A stretch of 16,630 nucleotides of DNA from Pseudomonadota bacterium (GTDB lineage Bacteria; Pseudomonadota; Gammaproteobacteria; Xanthomonadales; Xanthomonadaceae). The stretch's first letter is position 1. Every line of letters starts with the position of its first letter. This document shows, piece by piece, positions 6,871-14,680 of the stretch. The translations under genes and the position numbers were made by a program. Below the pieces are notes generated by a model, which saw nothing but the letters and a program-made list of their open reading frames with translations, ran no database searches and was not told the DNA's origin. The stretch covers positions 1-16,630 of the forward strand of contig JAFAFF010000150.1 in NCBI GenBank assembly GCA_023423605.1, written 5' to 3'.

Positions 6871-6913
6871 CTACTGGGCTCATTCCTGATCCGATGAGCA
6901 ACCTGGTGGGCAC

Positions 6914-7603
6914 GTGCAGAAACGCATCCTGATCGTCGACGACGAACCCGCGATCCGCGAAATGGTGGCCTTCGCCCTGCGCAAGGGCGATTACGAGCCG
7001 ATCCACGCTGGCGATGCGCGCGAGGCCCAGACGGCCATCGCCGACCGCGTTCCGGACCTGATCCTGCTGGACTGGATGCTGCCCGGTACCAGCGGCCTGG
7101 ACCTGGCGCGCCGCTGGCGCAAGGAAGCGCTGACCCGCGAAGTGCCGATCATCATGCTGACCGCGCGTGGCGAGGAAAACGACCGTGTCGGCGGCCTGGA
7201 AGCAGGCGTGGATGACTATGTGGTCAAGCCGTTCTCGGCCCGCGAGCTGCTGGCGCGCATCCGCGCGGTGATGCGCCGGGCACGCGACGATGACGAGGAC
7301 GGCAGCGTGGCGGTGGGCGTCATCCGCATCGACGGTGCCGCGCACCGCGTGTTCGCCAACGACCAGCCGGTGCCGATCGGTCCCACCGAATACCGCCTGC
7401 TGCACTTCTTCATGACCCATCCCGAGCGCGTCTATACCCGCGCGCAGCTGCTGGACCACGTATGGGGCGGCAGCGTGTACGTGGAAGAGCGCACCATCGA
7501 CGTGCACATCCGCCGACTGCGCAAGACGCTGGAACCCTTCGGCGCCGAAGACATGGTGCAGACCGTGCGCGGCGCGGGTTACCGCTTTTCCACGTCCACC
7601 TGA
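6914..7603 (+). CDS. phoB: Phosphate regulon response regulator PhoB
   Basis: The 229-residue product is an OmpR-type response regulator, colinear with E. coli PhoB (229 residues). The receiver domain (1-120) has the acidic pair Asp9/Asp10, phosphoacceptor Asp53 in LILLDWMLPG, Thr83 and Lys105 (VVKPFS). The C-terminal winged-helix domain (about 130-227) has family-diagnostic stretches GPTEYRLLHFFMTHPERVY and RTIDVHIRRLRKTLEP. When phosphorylated by PhoR it activates the Pho regulon. It starts with GTG at 6914, preceded by GGTGGG; this gives the canonical QKRILIVDDEP opening. A Pho box lies upstream. phoR follows after 76 bases and ppk after that, so phosphate sensing and polyphosphate synthesis are one transcription unit or nearly so. 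Confidence 0.97.
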   Translation: MQKRILIVDDEPAIREMVAFALRKGDYEPIHAGDAREAQTAIADRVPDLILLDWMLPGTSGLDLARRWRKEALTREVPIIMLTARGEENDRVGGLEAGVDDYVVKPFSARELLARIRAVMRRARDDDEDGSVAVGVIRIDGAAHRVFANDQPVPIGPTEYRLLHFFMTHPERVYTRAQLLDHVWGGSVYVEERTIDVHIRRLRKTLEPFGAEDMVQTVRGAGYRFSTST

Positions 7604-7679
7604 GCCGGCCCTGGCGCCGGCAACTCTGCTATAACCCGGGGTCGCCCACGGGATACCCCAACCACTTTCCGGAACCGCA

Positions 7680-9017
7680 ATGCCCCGCGATAGACGCTCT
7701 GCCTGGTTCAAGACCCTGGCCGCCCTGGCTGCGGTGCTGTTGGTGGCCGGAGCCGTGGGAGGGCTGCTGGGCAATCCGTGGATGGGCGTGGCACTGGCTG
7801 CCACCGGTGCGCTGGCCTGGCACTACTGGCGGCTGCACCGGGTGCTGGGACGGCTGACCGCGCGCAGGCGCTGGGACATCGCTTCGGGCACCGGGGTATG
7901 GAACGAGCTGGACCGCGTGGTCTCGCGCAACCAGCTGGAAATGCGCGTGCGCAAGCGTCGCCTGCTGGACATGCTGCGCAGCTACCGCGCCGCCGCCGCG
8001 GCGCTGCCGGACGCCGTGGTGGTGCTGGACCGCAACAGCCAACGCGTGCAGTGGTTCAACGAAGCAGCCACCGTGCTGCTGGGCCTGCATCATCCCGGCG
8101 ACCTGGGCCAGGCGCTGGTGGAACGACTGCAGCCGATGCCGCTCGCGCACTGGCTGGCGGGCGGACGCAATGCCGAACCGATCCTGGACGTGCCTTCGCC
8201 GGTCGATCCGGCGATCCGCCTCAACCTGCGGCTGATCCCCTATTCGCCGGACTACTGGCTGCTGATCGCGCGCGACGTGAGCAAGCTGCTGCGGCTGGAG
8301 CAGGTGCGCCGCGATTTCGTCGCCAACGTATCCCACGAACTGCGCACGCCGCTGACCGTGGTGCACGGCTATCTGGACATGATGGACCCGGAGGATTTCC
8401 CCGGCACCGGGCCGATGCTGGAAGAGATGCGCAGGCAGAGCCAGCGCATGGCACAGCTGGTGGAAGACCTGCTGACACTGTCGCGGCTGGAATCGCAGGA
8501 ACACGGCGAAGCCGAAACAGTGGCGATGGTGCCGATGCTGGCCACCCTGCGCCGCGAAGCCGAAGCACACAGCCAGGGCCGCCATGCCATCAGTGTCCAA
8601 GATCTTGCCGGCGTGGACCTGGTGGGTTCGATAAAGGAACTGCACAGCGCGTTCTCCAACCTGGTCACCAATGCGGTGCGCTACACACCGGCCGGTGGCC
8701 GGATCAGCGTGGCGTTCCGCCGCGATGGCGACGGTGCGGTGCTTTCGGTCTGCGATACCGGCTACGGCATCCCCGCCAACCACCTGCCACGGCTCACCGA
8801 ACGCTTCTACCGGGTATCCAGCAGCCGTTCGCGGGAAAGCGGCGGCACCGGCCTTGGCCTGTCCATCGTCAAGCACATTCTTGGCCTGCACGACGCCCGC
8901 CTGGAGATCCAGAGCGAAGTAGGCAAAGGCTCGACATTCTCCTGCCATTTCGACGCCGGACACGTGCGTGAGCGCGAGCCGGCGCCCTTCCCCACCGCCG
9001 AAGATCGAACCCCATGA
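7680..9017 (+). CDS. phoR: Phosphate regulon sensor histidine kinase PhoR
   Basis: The 445-residue inner-membrane kinase starts with two closely spaced hydrophobic helices (about 12-30 and 33-48) and essentially no periplasmic loop, the standard PhoR topology, in which signal is taken from the PstSCAB-PhoU complex. A linker and PAS region (about 95-200; PDAVVVLDRNSQRVQWFNEA) follows. The DHp helix carries His219 in VSHELRTPL. The ATPase domain shows the N box FSNLVTNAVRYT, G1 DTGYGIP and G2 GGTGLGLSI. It phosphorylates and dephosphorylates PhoB. The start lies 76 bases after phoB; the gap holds a short GC-rich palindrome (7604-7621) but no clear terminator. The stop overlaps the ppk start as ATGA. 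Confidence 0.96.
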   Translation: MPRDRRSAWFKTLAALAAVLLVAGAVGGLLGNPWMGVALAATGALAWHYWRLHRVLGRLTARRRWDIASGTGVWNELDRVVSRNQLEMRVRKRRLLDMLRSYRAAAAALPDAVVVLDRNSQRVQWFNEAATVLLGLHHPGDLGQALVERLQPMPLAHWLAGGRNAEPILDVPSPVDPAIRLNLRLIPYSPDYWLLIARDVSKLLRLEQVRRDFVANVSHELRTPLTVVHGYLDMMDPEDFPGTGPMLEEMRRQSQRMAQLVEDLLTLSRLESQEHGEAETVAMVPMLATLRREAEAHSQGRHAISVQDLAGVDLVGSIKELHSAFSNLVTNAVRYTPAGGRISVAFRRDGDGAVLSVCDTGYGIPANHLPRLTERFYRVSSSRSRESGGTGLGLSIVKHILGLHDARLEIQSEVGKGSTFSCHFDAGHVREREPAPFPTAEDRTP

Positions 9018-11107
9018 GCAGCCCAGGATCCCTTCCCGTTCCCGCGCATCCGGAAAGCGATCTGCTGCGCGATCCGGCGTTGTACATCAACCGCGAGTTG
9101 TCGCAGCTGGATTTCAACTTCCGGGTGCTGGCGCAGGCGCTGGATACGCAGGTTCCGTTGCTGGAACGACTGCGCTTCATGTGCATCTCCTGCACCAACC
9201 TTGACGAATTCTTTGAAATCCGTGCCGCTGCCGTGCGCCATGCGCAGGAATTCGGGCTGCCGCCGGCACCGGATGGCATGAGCCCGCAGGCCATCCTCAG
9301 CGCCATCCACGACCGTGCCGCGGAACTGGTGGACCAGCAGTACCGCTGCTGGAACGACCTGCTGCGGCCGGCACTGCATGAAGAAGGCATCAGCGTGCTG
9401 GGACGCAATTCCTGGAGCCCGCGGCAGAAGCGCTGGCTGCGGGCGTTCTTCCGCAACGAGATCATGCCGGTGCTGTCGCCGCTGGGCCTGGACCCGGTGC
9501 ATCCGTTCCCGAAGATCCTCAACAAATCGCTGAACATCGTGGTGGTGTTGAAGGGCACCGATGCCTTTGGCCGCAACGGACACCTGGCGATCGTGCGCGC
9601 GCCGCGGTCGCTGCCCCGCATCATCCAGCTGCCGGAAAGCCTGGGCGCCGGGCAGAACTTCGTGTTCCTGTCGTCCATGCTGTCGGCGTTCGTCGACGAG
9701 CTGTTCCCCGGCATGGAAGTACAGGGGGCCTACCAGTTCCGCGTCACCCGCAATTCGGAGCTGGTGGTGGACGAGGAGGAGGTGGAGAACCTGGCGCTGG
9801 CACTGCGCGATGAACTGGTGGACCGCGGTTACCGGCCTGCCGTGCGGCTGGAGATCGCCAAGGACGTGCCGGGCGACATCGTGCGCACGCTGCTGCAGAA
9901 TTTCGGCCTGACCGAGAACGCGGTCTATTACATCGACGGCCCGGTCAACCTCAACCGCATCATCCAGCTGTACGACGTGGTTGCCCGGCCGGAGCTGAAG
10001 TACCCGCCGATGACGCCACGCACGATGCGCGACAAGGATGCCGAAAGCATCTTCGACGTGGTCGCCCGGCAGGACCTGCTGCTGCATCACCCGTTCGATG
10101 CGTTCAGCACCGTGCTGGACCTCATCAAGCAGGCGGCGATCGATCCCAACGTACTGGCGATCAAGCAGACCCTGTACCGCACCGGCAAGGATTCGTTGAT
10201 CGTGGAGGCGCTGATCCAGGCCGCGCGCAATGGCAAGGACGTGACGGTGGTGGTGGAACTGCGCGCGCGCTTCGATGAAGAGGCCAATCTCGGCCTCGCC
10301 GATCGCCTGCAGGAGGCCGGCGTGCAGGTGGTCTACGGCGTGGTCGGTTTCAAGACCCATGCCAAGATGCTGCTCATCGTGCGTCGCGAAGGACGCAAGC
10401 TGCGCCGCTACGTGCACCTGGGCACCGGCAACTACCACAGCGGCACGGCGCGTGCGTATACCGACCTGAGCCTGATCACCGCCGACGCGGATATCGGCAG
10501 CGATGTGCACCTGCTGTTCCAGCAGCTGTCCGGACTGTCCTCCAAGGCGGACCTGAAGCGGCTGCTGCAATCGCCGTTCACCCTTCACACCGGCGTGCTC
10601 AAGCGCATCGAACGCGAAGCGCGTATCGCACGGGCCGGCCATCCGGCCCGCATCATCGCCAAGATGAACGCCCTCAACGAGCCACGGGTGGTGCGCGCGC
10701 TGTACGCGGCTTCGCAGGCCGGCGTGCAGATTGACCTGATCGTGCGTGGCGCCTGCACGCTGCGGCCCGGCGTGCCGGGCGTATCGGACAACATCCGCGT
10801 GCGCTCCATCGTCGGCCGCTTCCTGGAACACAGCCGTGTGTACTGGTTCGGCAACGACGGCGCGCCGGAACTGTTCTGCGCCAGCGCCGACTGGCTGGAG
10901 CGCAACCTGCTGCGACGGGTGGAGACCGGCTTTCCGATCCTGGATCCGGAACTGGCCCGGCGCGTCTACCGCGACGTGCTGCAGAACTACCTGGACGACA
11001 ACCTCAACGCGTGGGAACTGCAGGCGGATGGCCGTTACATCAAGCTGGAACCCGGCCATGACGAACCACCGCATTCGGCGCAGATGGCATTGATGCAGGG
11101 CCTGTAA
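9014..11107 (+). CDS. ppk1: Polyphosphate kinase 1
   Basis: The 697-residue enzyme polymerises the gamma-phosphate of ATP into inorganic polyphosphate, reversibly, and has the length of E. coli PPK1 (688). The N-terminal domain begins with the family signature YINRELSQLDFNFRVL. The catalytic phospholipase-D-like halves contain His449 (FKTHAKM), the expected phosphohistidine equivalent to E. coli His435, and His468 (HLGTGNYHSGTARAYTD), equivalent to His454; the spacing of 19 is identical. The metal- and ATP-binding region IKQTLYRTGKDS and the C-terminal half (RARNIVGRF-like VRSIVGRFLEHSRV) are intact. The start overlaps the phoR stop by four bases (ATGA at 9014-9017), which predicts translational coupling to the phosphate sensor and hence Pho control of polyphosphate synthesis. 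Confidence 0.97.
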   Translation: MSSPGSLPVPAHPESDLLRDPALYINRELSQLDFNFRVLAQALDTQVPLLERLRFMCISCTNLDEFFEIRAAAVRHAQEFGLPPAPDGMSPQAILSAIHDRAAELVDQQYRCWNDLLRPALHEEGISVLGRNSWSPRQKRWLRAFFRNEIMPVLSPLGLDPVHPFPKILNKSLNIVVVLKGTDAFGRNGHLAIVRAPRSLPRIIQLPESLGAGQNFVFLSSMLSAFVDELFPGMEVQGAYQFRVTRNSELVVDEEEVENLALALRDELVDRGYRPAVRLEIAKDVPGDIVRTLLQNFGLTENAVYYIDGPVNLNRIIQLYDVVARPELKYPPMTPRTMRDKDAESIFDVVARQDLLLHHPFDAFSTVLDLIKQAAIDPNVLAIKQTLYRTGKDSLIVEALIQAARNGKDVTVVVELRARFDEEANLGLADRLQEAGVQVVYGVVGFKTHAKMLLIVRREGRKLRRYVHLGTGNYHSGTARAYTDLSLITADADIGSDVHLLFQQLSGLSSKADLKRLLQSPFTLHTGVLKRIEREARIARAGHPARIIAKMNALNEPRVVRALYAASQAGVQIDLIVRGACTLRPGVPGVSDNIRVRSIVGRFLEHSRVYWFGNDGAPELFCASADWLERNLLRRVETGFPILDPELARRVYRDVLQNYLDDNLNAWELQADGRYIKLEPGHDEPPHSAQMALMQGL

Positions 11108-11117
11108 GGGCACGCGC

Positions 11118-11144
11118 GCCACGGTTCGCTGCGCGGACCGTGGC
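11118..11144 (+). other. Hairpin 10 bases after ppk1
   Basis: GCCACGGT (11118-11125) pairs perfectly with ACCGTGGC (11137-11144) around an 11-base loop, just after the ppk1 stop. The following bases are GC-rich, with no T tract. It could mark the 3' end of the phoB-phoR-ppk1 message or a partial stop separating ppk1 from ppx. The rest of the 11108-11290 gap holds no convincing small gene. Confidence 0.45.
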
Positions 11145-11253
11145 CGGCCTGCCCGCATCCGCAACCCGCGCGCACCAAGCCACGTCGTTCGCCAGATGCG
11201 ATCGGCCAGCGTCTACCGCGACCGGGCATCGCTCGCCATGTGAAGGCGGCGCG

Positions 11254-11284
11254 GTGACGAGCCGGCCATGCCTTCGGCTACCAT
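11254..11284 (+). promoter_or_regulatory. Candidate promoter giving a leaderless ppx transcript
   Basis: TACCAT (11279-11284) has the TAnnnT form of a -10 box and ends six bases before the ppx ATG. GTGACG (11254-11259; four of six matches to TTGACA) lies 19 bases upstream of it. No Shine-Dalgarno sequence precedes the ATG. Transcription would begin at or next to the start codon. The spacing is long and the match partial, so this remains a prediction. Confidence 0.35.
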
Positions 11285-11290
11285 TCCGGC

Positions 11291-12814
11291 ATGCCGCATA
11301 CCAAGACACCCCCCACTCTGCAGGACGGCGAGCTGCTGGCAGCCATCGACCTGGGCTCCAACAGCTTCCACATGATCATCGCCCGGCACACGCAGGGACA
11401 ACTTCGCGTGGTGGATCGCCTGCGCGAAACCGTGCGCATGGCCGATGGCCTGGATGGAAAGGGCGGCCTGTCCAGCGAGGCGCGCCAGCGCGCGCTGGAA
11501 TGCCTGGCGCGCTTCGGCCAGCGCATCCGCGATATCCCGCCACACCGCGTGCGTGCCCTGGCCACCAACACCGTGCGCCAGCTGCGCTCGCCCCACTCTT
11601 TCCTGATGCCGGCCGAAACCGCGCTGGGGCACGCGATCGAAGTGGTCAGCGGCCGCGAGGAAGCGCGCCTGATCTACCTTGGCGTGGCCCATGCGCAACC
11701 GCCGAAGCCCGACCAGCGCCGCCTGGTCATCGACATCGGCGGTGGCTCCACGGAGTTCATCATCGGCCAGGGCATGCAGACCCTGGAACGCGAGAGCCTG
11801 CAGGCGGGTTGCATCGCCAGCACCCGGCGCTTCTTTCCCGGCGGCAAGCTCAGCAAGAAGCGCTGGAAGGATGCCTTGACTGAAATCGGCGCCGAATTCC
11901 AGCAGTTCGCCACCAAGTACCGCGCGCTGGGCTGGCAGGAAGCACTGGGGTCATCGGGTACGCACAAGGCGATCAGCGAGATCTGCGCGACCATGAAGCT
12001 GAGCAAGGGCGCGATCACCGCCGAAGCCTTGCCACAGCTGCGCGATGAACTGCTGAAGGCCAAGCGCATCGAGGATATCGACCTGCCCGGACTGTCTTCG
12101 GACAGGCGGCCGATCATCGCCGGTGGCATCCTGGTGCTGGAAGCAGCGTTCCAGGCACTTGGGCTGCAGAAGCTGCTGGTCAGCAAGGCTGCCATGCGCG
12201 AGGGCATCCTGTACGACATCCTTGGTCGCGCCAGCGAGAACGATCTGCGCGACGAGTCGGTGGCCGCGCTTACGGCCGGCTACGACATCGACGTCGCGCA
12301 GGCCACGCGCGTGCAGGACACCGCCATGGCGCTGTTCGAACAGGTGCAGGACAGCTGGAAGCTGGATGCCGACGACGCGCGCATGCTCGGCTGGGCCGCT
12401 GGCCTGCACGAACTTGGCCTGATGATCGCGCACAGCGGTTACCACACCCACGGCAGCTACGTGCTGGAACATTCGGATATCGCCGGGTTCTCGCGGCAGG
12501 AGCAGCAGATGCTCGCCGCACTGGTCCGCACCCACCGCCGCAATGTGCCCAAGAGCGCCTTCGACGCGCTGCCGGACCGGTTGGCGGTGCCGGCCAGGCG
12601 GCTGGCCGCGCTGCTGCGGCTGGCGGTGCTGCTGAATCGTGCCCGCGAGGCCACGCCGATTCCGGTGCCGGAGCTCACGGCCGAGGACGACCGGCTGACC
12701 CTGGTGGTGCCGCAGGACGTGATCGATCCGCGGCCGTTGCTGCGCGCGGACCTGATCGGCGAAGTGGACGGCATGGCCGGGCTGGGCGTGCAGTTCCGGC
12801 CCTTCGTGGCCTGA
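11291..12814 (+). CDS. ppx: Exopolyphosphatase, Ppx/GppA family
   Basis: The 507-residue product is of the sugar-kinase/Hsp70/actin-fold Ppx/GppA phosphatases, which release phosphate from polyphosphate ends; some members also hydrolyse pppGpp. The phosphate-1 loop (LLAAIDLGSNSFHMIIAR, about 15-32), the phosphate-2 loop (VIDIGGGSTEFI, 146-157) and the catalytic Glu of the REEARL segment (122-127) are present. The C-terminal HD-like half has the His-rich stretch MIAHSGYHTHGSYVLEHSDI. The length matches E. coli Ppx (513). Adjacency to ppk1 favours Ppx over GppA. No ribosome site precedes the ATG, while a -10-like box lies six bases upstream, so translation may be leaderless. A hairpin follows the stop (12823-12844). 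Confidence 0.95.
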   Translation: MPHTKTPPTLQDGELLAAIDLGSNSFHMIIARHTQGQLRVVDRLRETVRMADGLDGKGGLSSEARQRALECLARFGQRIRDIPPHRVRALATNTVRQLRSPHSFLMPAETALGHAIEVVSGREEARLIYLGVAHAQPPKPDQRRLVIDIGGGSTEFIIGQGMQTLERESLQAGCIASTRRFFPGGKLSKKRWKDALTEIGAEFQQFATKYRALGWQEALGSSGTHKAISEICATMKLSKGAITAEALPQLRDELLKAKRIEDIDLPGLSSDRRPIIAGGILVLEAAFQALGLQKLLVSKAAMREGILYDILGRASENDLRDESVAALTAGYDIDVAQATRVQDTAMALFEQVQDSWKLDADDARMLGWAAGLHELGLMIAHSGYHTHGSYVLEHSDIAGFSRQEQQMLAALVRTHRRNVPKSAFDALPDRLAVPARRLAALLRLAVLLNRAREATPIPVPELTAEDDRLTLVVPQDVIDPRPLLRADLIGEVDGMAGLGVQFRPFVA

Positions 12815-12822
12815 GCATCGGC

Positions 12823-12844
12823 TGACGGGCCGCATCGCCCGTCA
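12823..12844 (+). terminator. Possible terminator hairpin after ppx
   Basis: TGACGGGC (12823-12830) pairs perfectly with GCCCGTCA (12837-12844) around CGCATC, eight bases after the ppx stop. The tail CCTTGCCGTCGT is only mildly T-rich, so termination may be partial or Rho-assisted. Position at the end of the polyphosphate cluster fits. Confidence 0.5.
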
Positions 12845-12915
12845 CCTTGCCGTCGTAATCCGGTCATGGCCGGGACATGGCCAGCGCCGAGCATGCCCGC
12901 AAACGGGAGGCTGCC

Positions 12916-14052
12916 ATGCGCTACGCGATCGTCACCGAGACCTATCCTCCGGAAGTCAACGGGGTGGCCCTGACCGTCCAGAGCCTTGAGCAGGGCCTGC
13001 GTGGCGCGGGCCATGACGTGGATCTGGTGCGTCCACGGCAGGAAACCGACACGGCTGCGGACGACGCCTTCCTGGTACCCGGTGCCGCCCTGCCCCGCTA
13101 TCCCGGCCTGCGCTTCGGGCTGCCTGCGCCCATCCGCCTGGGACGCCACTGGCAGGCGAATCGCCCGGACGCCATCTACATCGCCACCGAGGGCCCGCTG
13201 GGCTGGTCCGCACTGCGTTGTGCGCGGCGGCTGGGTATTCCCGTCGCCACCGGTTTCCATACGCGTTTCGACGAATACCTGCCGGACTACGGTGCGGCGT
13301 GGCTGCAGGCCGCCGCGCTGCGCTGGATGCGCCGCTTCCACAACCAGGCCGATGCCACTCTGGTACCGACCCGCGAACTGCAGCAGTTCCTTACCGGCGA
13401 AGGCTTCGAACGCGTCCGGCTGCTGGCACGCGCGGTGGACAGCCAGCAGTTCGAACCCAGCCGCCGCGATCCCGGCCTGCGCGAGGACTGGGGCATAGAC
13501 GGCAATGGCTTTGCCGCCATCCATGTCGGCCGCATCGCCGCGGAAAAGAATCTCGGCCTTGCGGTGAAGGCCTTCCGTCGCCTGCAGCAGCACCGCCCCA
13601 AGGCCCGCTTCGTGCTGGTCGGCGATGGCCCGGCACGCGCGCAGCTGGCCCACGAGAATCCCGATTTCCTGTTCTGTGGCATACAGCGCGGCGATGATCT
13701 GGCGCGGCATTTCGCCAGCGGCGATCTGTTCCTGTTTCCCAGCCGCAGCGAAACCTTCGGCAACGTCACCCTGGAAGCGATGGCCAGCGGCGTGGCCACG
13801 GTGGCCTTCGATTACGGCGCCGCACGTGAATACCTGCGACATGACCAGAATGGTGCTGCAGTGAACGACGACCAGCAGTTCATCGACGCTGCCGTGCGGC
13901 TGGCCGGCGATGACGCACTGCGCCGCAGGCTGGGCGAGCAGGCTGCGCGCGACATGAAGCGCCTGCATCCCCAGCAGGTGGTACGCGAATTCGATGCCCT
14001 TCTCACCGAACTGGCCCTTGCCCGGAGATCGCATGCGCACCACGCCGCTTGA
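12916..14052 (+). CDS. Glycosyltransferase, GT4 (MgtA-like)
   Basis: The 378-residue product is a GT-B fold, retaining GT4-type glycosyltransferase. The N-terminal lobe opens with YAIVTETYPPEVNGVALTV, the glycine loop found in MgtA-like alpha-mannosyltransferases and sulfolipid synthases. The C-terminal lobe has AIHVGRIAAEKNLGLAV, RFVLVGDGP and the donor-binding EX7E pair Glu279/Glu287 in SETFGNVTLEAMASG. It should move a hexose from a nucleotide sugar to a lipid or glycan acceptor at the cytoplasmic membrane face; donor and acceptor cannot be read. Start 12916 is chosen for GGGAGG five bases upstream; an in-frame ATG at 12877 lacks one. The PAP2-type phosphatase gene begins inside its last 20 bases, so the pair is probably co-translated. 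Confidence 0.9.
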   Translation: MRYAIVTETYPPEVNGVALTVQSLEQGLRGAGHDVDLVRPRQETDTAADDAFLVPGAALPRYPGLRFGLPAPIRLGRHWQANRPDAIYIATEGPLGWSALRCARRLGIPVATGFHTRFDEYLPDYGAAWLQAAALRWMRRFHNQADATLVPTRELQQFLTGEGFERVRLLARAVDSQQFEPSRRDPGLREDWGIDGNGFAAIHVGRIAAEKNLGLAVKAFRRLQQHRPKARFVLVGDGPARAQLAHENPDFLFCGIQRGDDLARHFASGDLFLFPSRSETFGNVTLEAMASGVATVAFDYGAAREYLRHDQNGAAVNDDQQFIDAAVRLAGDDALRRRLGEQAARDMKRLHPQQVVREFDALLTELALARRSHAHHAA

Positions 14053-14572
14053 CCTGCTGCTCGGCCATGAAACCCGTTGGTGCCGGCGGGCAAACCTGTA
14101 CTGCCGCCACCGCCGCATCCGCGCCTTCTTTTCCGTCATCAGCCGCCTCGGCGATGGGGTGTTCTGGTACGTGCTGATGGCCGCATTGGTGCTGGTCGAC
14201 GGTTTCGACGGGCTGCGCGCCAGCATCCATATGGCCGCCACCGGCGTGGCAGCGCTGCTGCTGTACAAGGGCCTGAAGCGCTGGACACGGCGACCGCGTC
14301 CTTACAAGGCGGATCTGCGCATCCGCGCCTGGATGGCGCCGCTGGACGAGTTCAGTTTCCCTTCCGGCCATACCCTGCATGCGGTGTCGTTCACCGTCGT
14401 CGCATTGGCCTATTACCCGTGGCTGGCACCGCTGCTGGTGCTGTTCACGCTGGGCGTGGCGGCATCGCGGGTGGTGCTGGGGCTGCATTATCCCAGCGAT
14501 GTGCTGGCGGCCACCGGCATCGCCGCATTGCTGGCATCGGCCAGCCTGGCCTGGTGGCCGCTGTCGTTCTGA
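14033..14572 (+). CDS. PAP2-family membrane phosphatase
   Basis: The 179-residue membrane protein carries all three type-2 phosphatidic acid phosphatase motifs: KX6RP (Lys82-Arg89-Pro90 in KRWTRRPRP), PSGH (110-113, His113 catalytic) and SRX5HX3D (Ser145, Arg146, His152, Asp156). Hydrophobic helices lie near 42-57, 66-80, 115-130, 132-148 and 156-175. Such enzymes dephosphorylate lipid phosphates, undecaprenyl pyrophosphate or lipid A; the substrate is not determined. GGAG (14024-14027) supports the start at 14033. It overlaps the glycosyltransferase stop by 20 bases, suggesting that both act in one envelope pathway, perhaps one making a lipid-linked sugar and the other recycling the lipid carrier (inference). 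The SMAG repeat lies just downstream. Confidence 0.92.
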   Translation: MRTTPLDLLLGHETRWCRRANLYCRHRRIRAFFSVISRLGDGVFWYVLMAALVLVDGFDGLRASIHMAATGVAALLLYKGLKRWTRRPRPYKADLRIRAWMAPLDEFSFPSGHTLHAVSFTVVALAYYPWLAPLLVLFTLGVAASRVVLGLHYPSDVLAATGIAALLASASLAWWPLSF

Positions 14573-14600
14573 TCGGGGTGGTTGGGGAGGCGGCGAGGGT

Positions 14601-14649
14601 TGCCGGGCAGAGCCCTGGTTGTGGGCTGCCGGGCAGAGCCCGGCACTAC
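14601..14649 (-). repeat. SMAG (GTAG-headed) palindromic repeat, dimer with one degenerate unit
   Basis: On the minus strand GTAG (14646-14649) is followed directly by the hairpin TGCCGGGC/GCCCGGCA with a three-base loop (14627-14645). This is the head-plus-stem design of the abundant Stenotrophomonas GTAG elements, a REP-like family moved by RAYT transposases. A second unit in the same orientation at 14601-14618 shares 15 identical bases with the first but has lost its GTAG head and the outer stem. It sits between the PAP2 gene and lpxH. Confidence 0.8.
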
Positions 14650-14667
14650 GTGGGTTCCGGGGTTGGA

Positions 14668-14673
14668 TAGAAT
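14668..14673 (+). promoter_or_regulatory. -10 box of a probable leaderless lpxH promoter
   Basis: TAGAAT matches five of six bases of the -10 consensus and ends seven bases before the lpxH ATG at 14681. The expected transcript start therefore coincides with the start codon. No Shine-Dalgarno sequence is present upstream. The -35 region (about 14645-14650, ACTACG) falls on the GTAG end of the SMAG element and has no consensus match. Confidence 0.55.
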
Positions 14674-14680
14674 GGTCCGC

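Noticed and set aside
7604..7635. GCCGGC palindrome and TATAAC between phoB and phoR, considered as terminator plus separate phoR promoter
   Set aside because: GCCGGC is common by chance at this GC content, no T tract follows, and no -35 box lies at suitable distance from TATAAC.
8807..11164. Very long minus-strand open frame (785 codons) opposite ppk1
   Set aside because: It mirrors the strongly coding ppk1 frame; its product is His/Gln/Arg-rich and low-complexity with no domain. This is a typical high-GC antisense shadow.
12457..14268. Minus-strand open frame (603 codons) opposite ppx and the glycosyltransferase
   Set aside because: It spans two real genes and their gap, has no recognisable domain, and has a composition typical of shadow frames.
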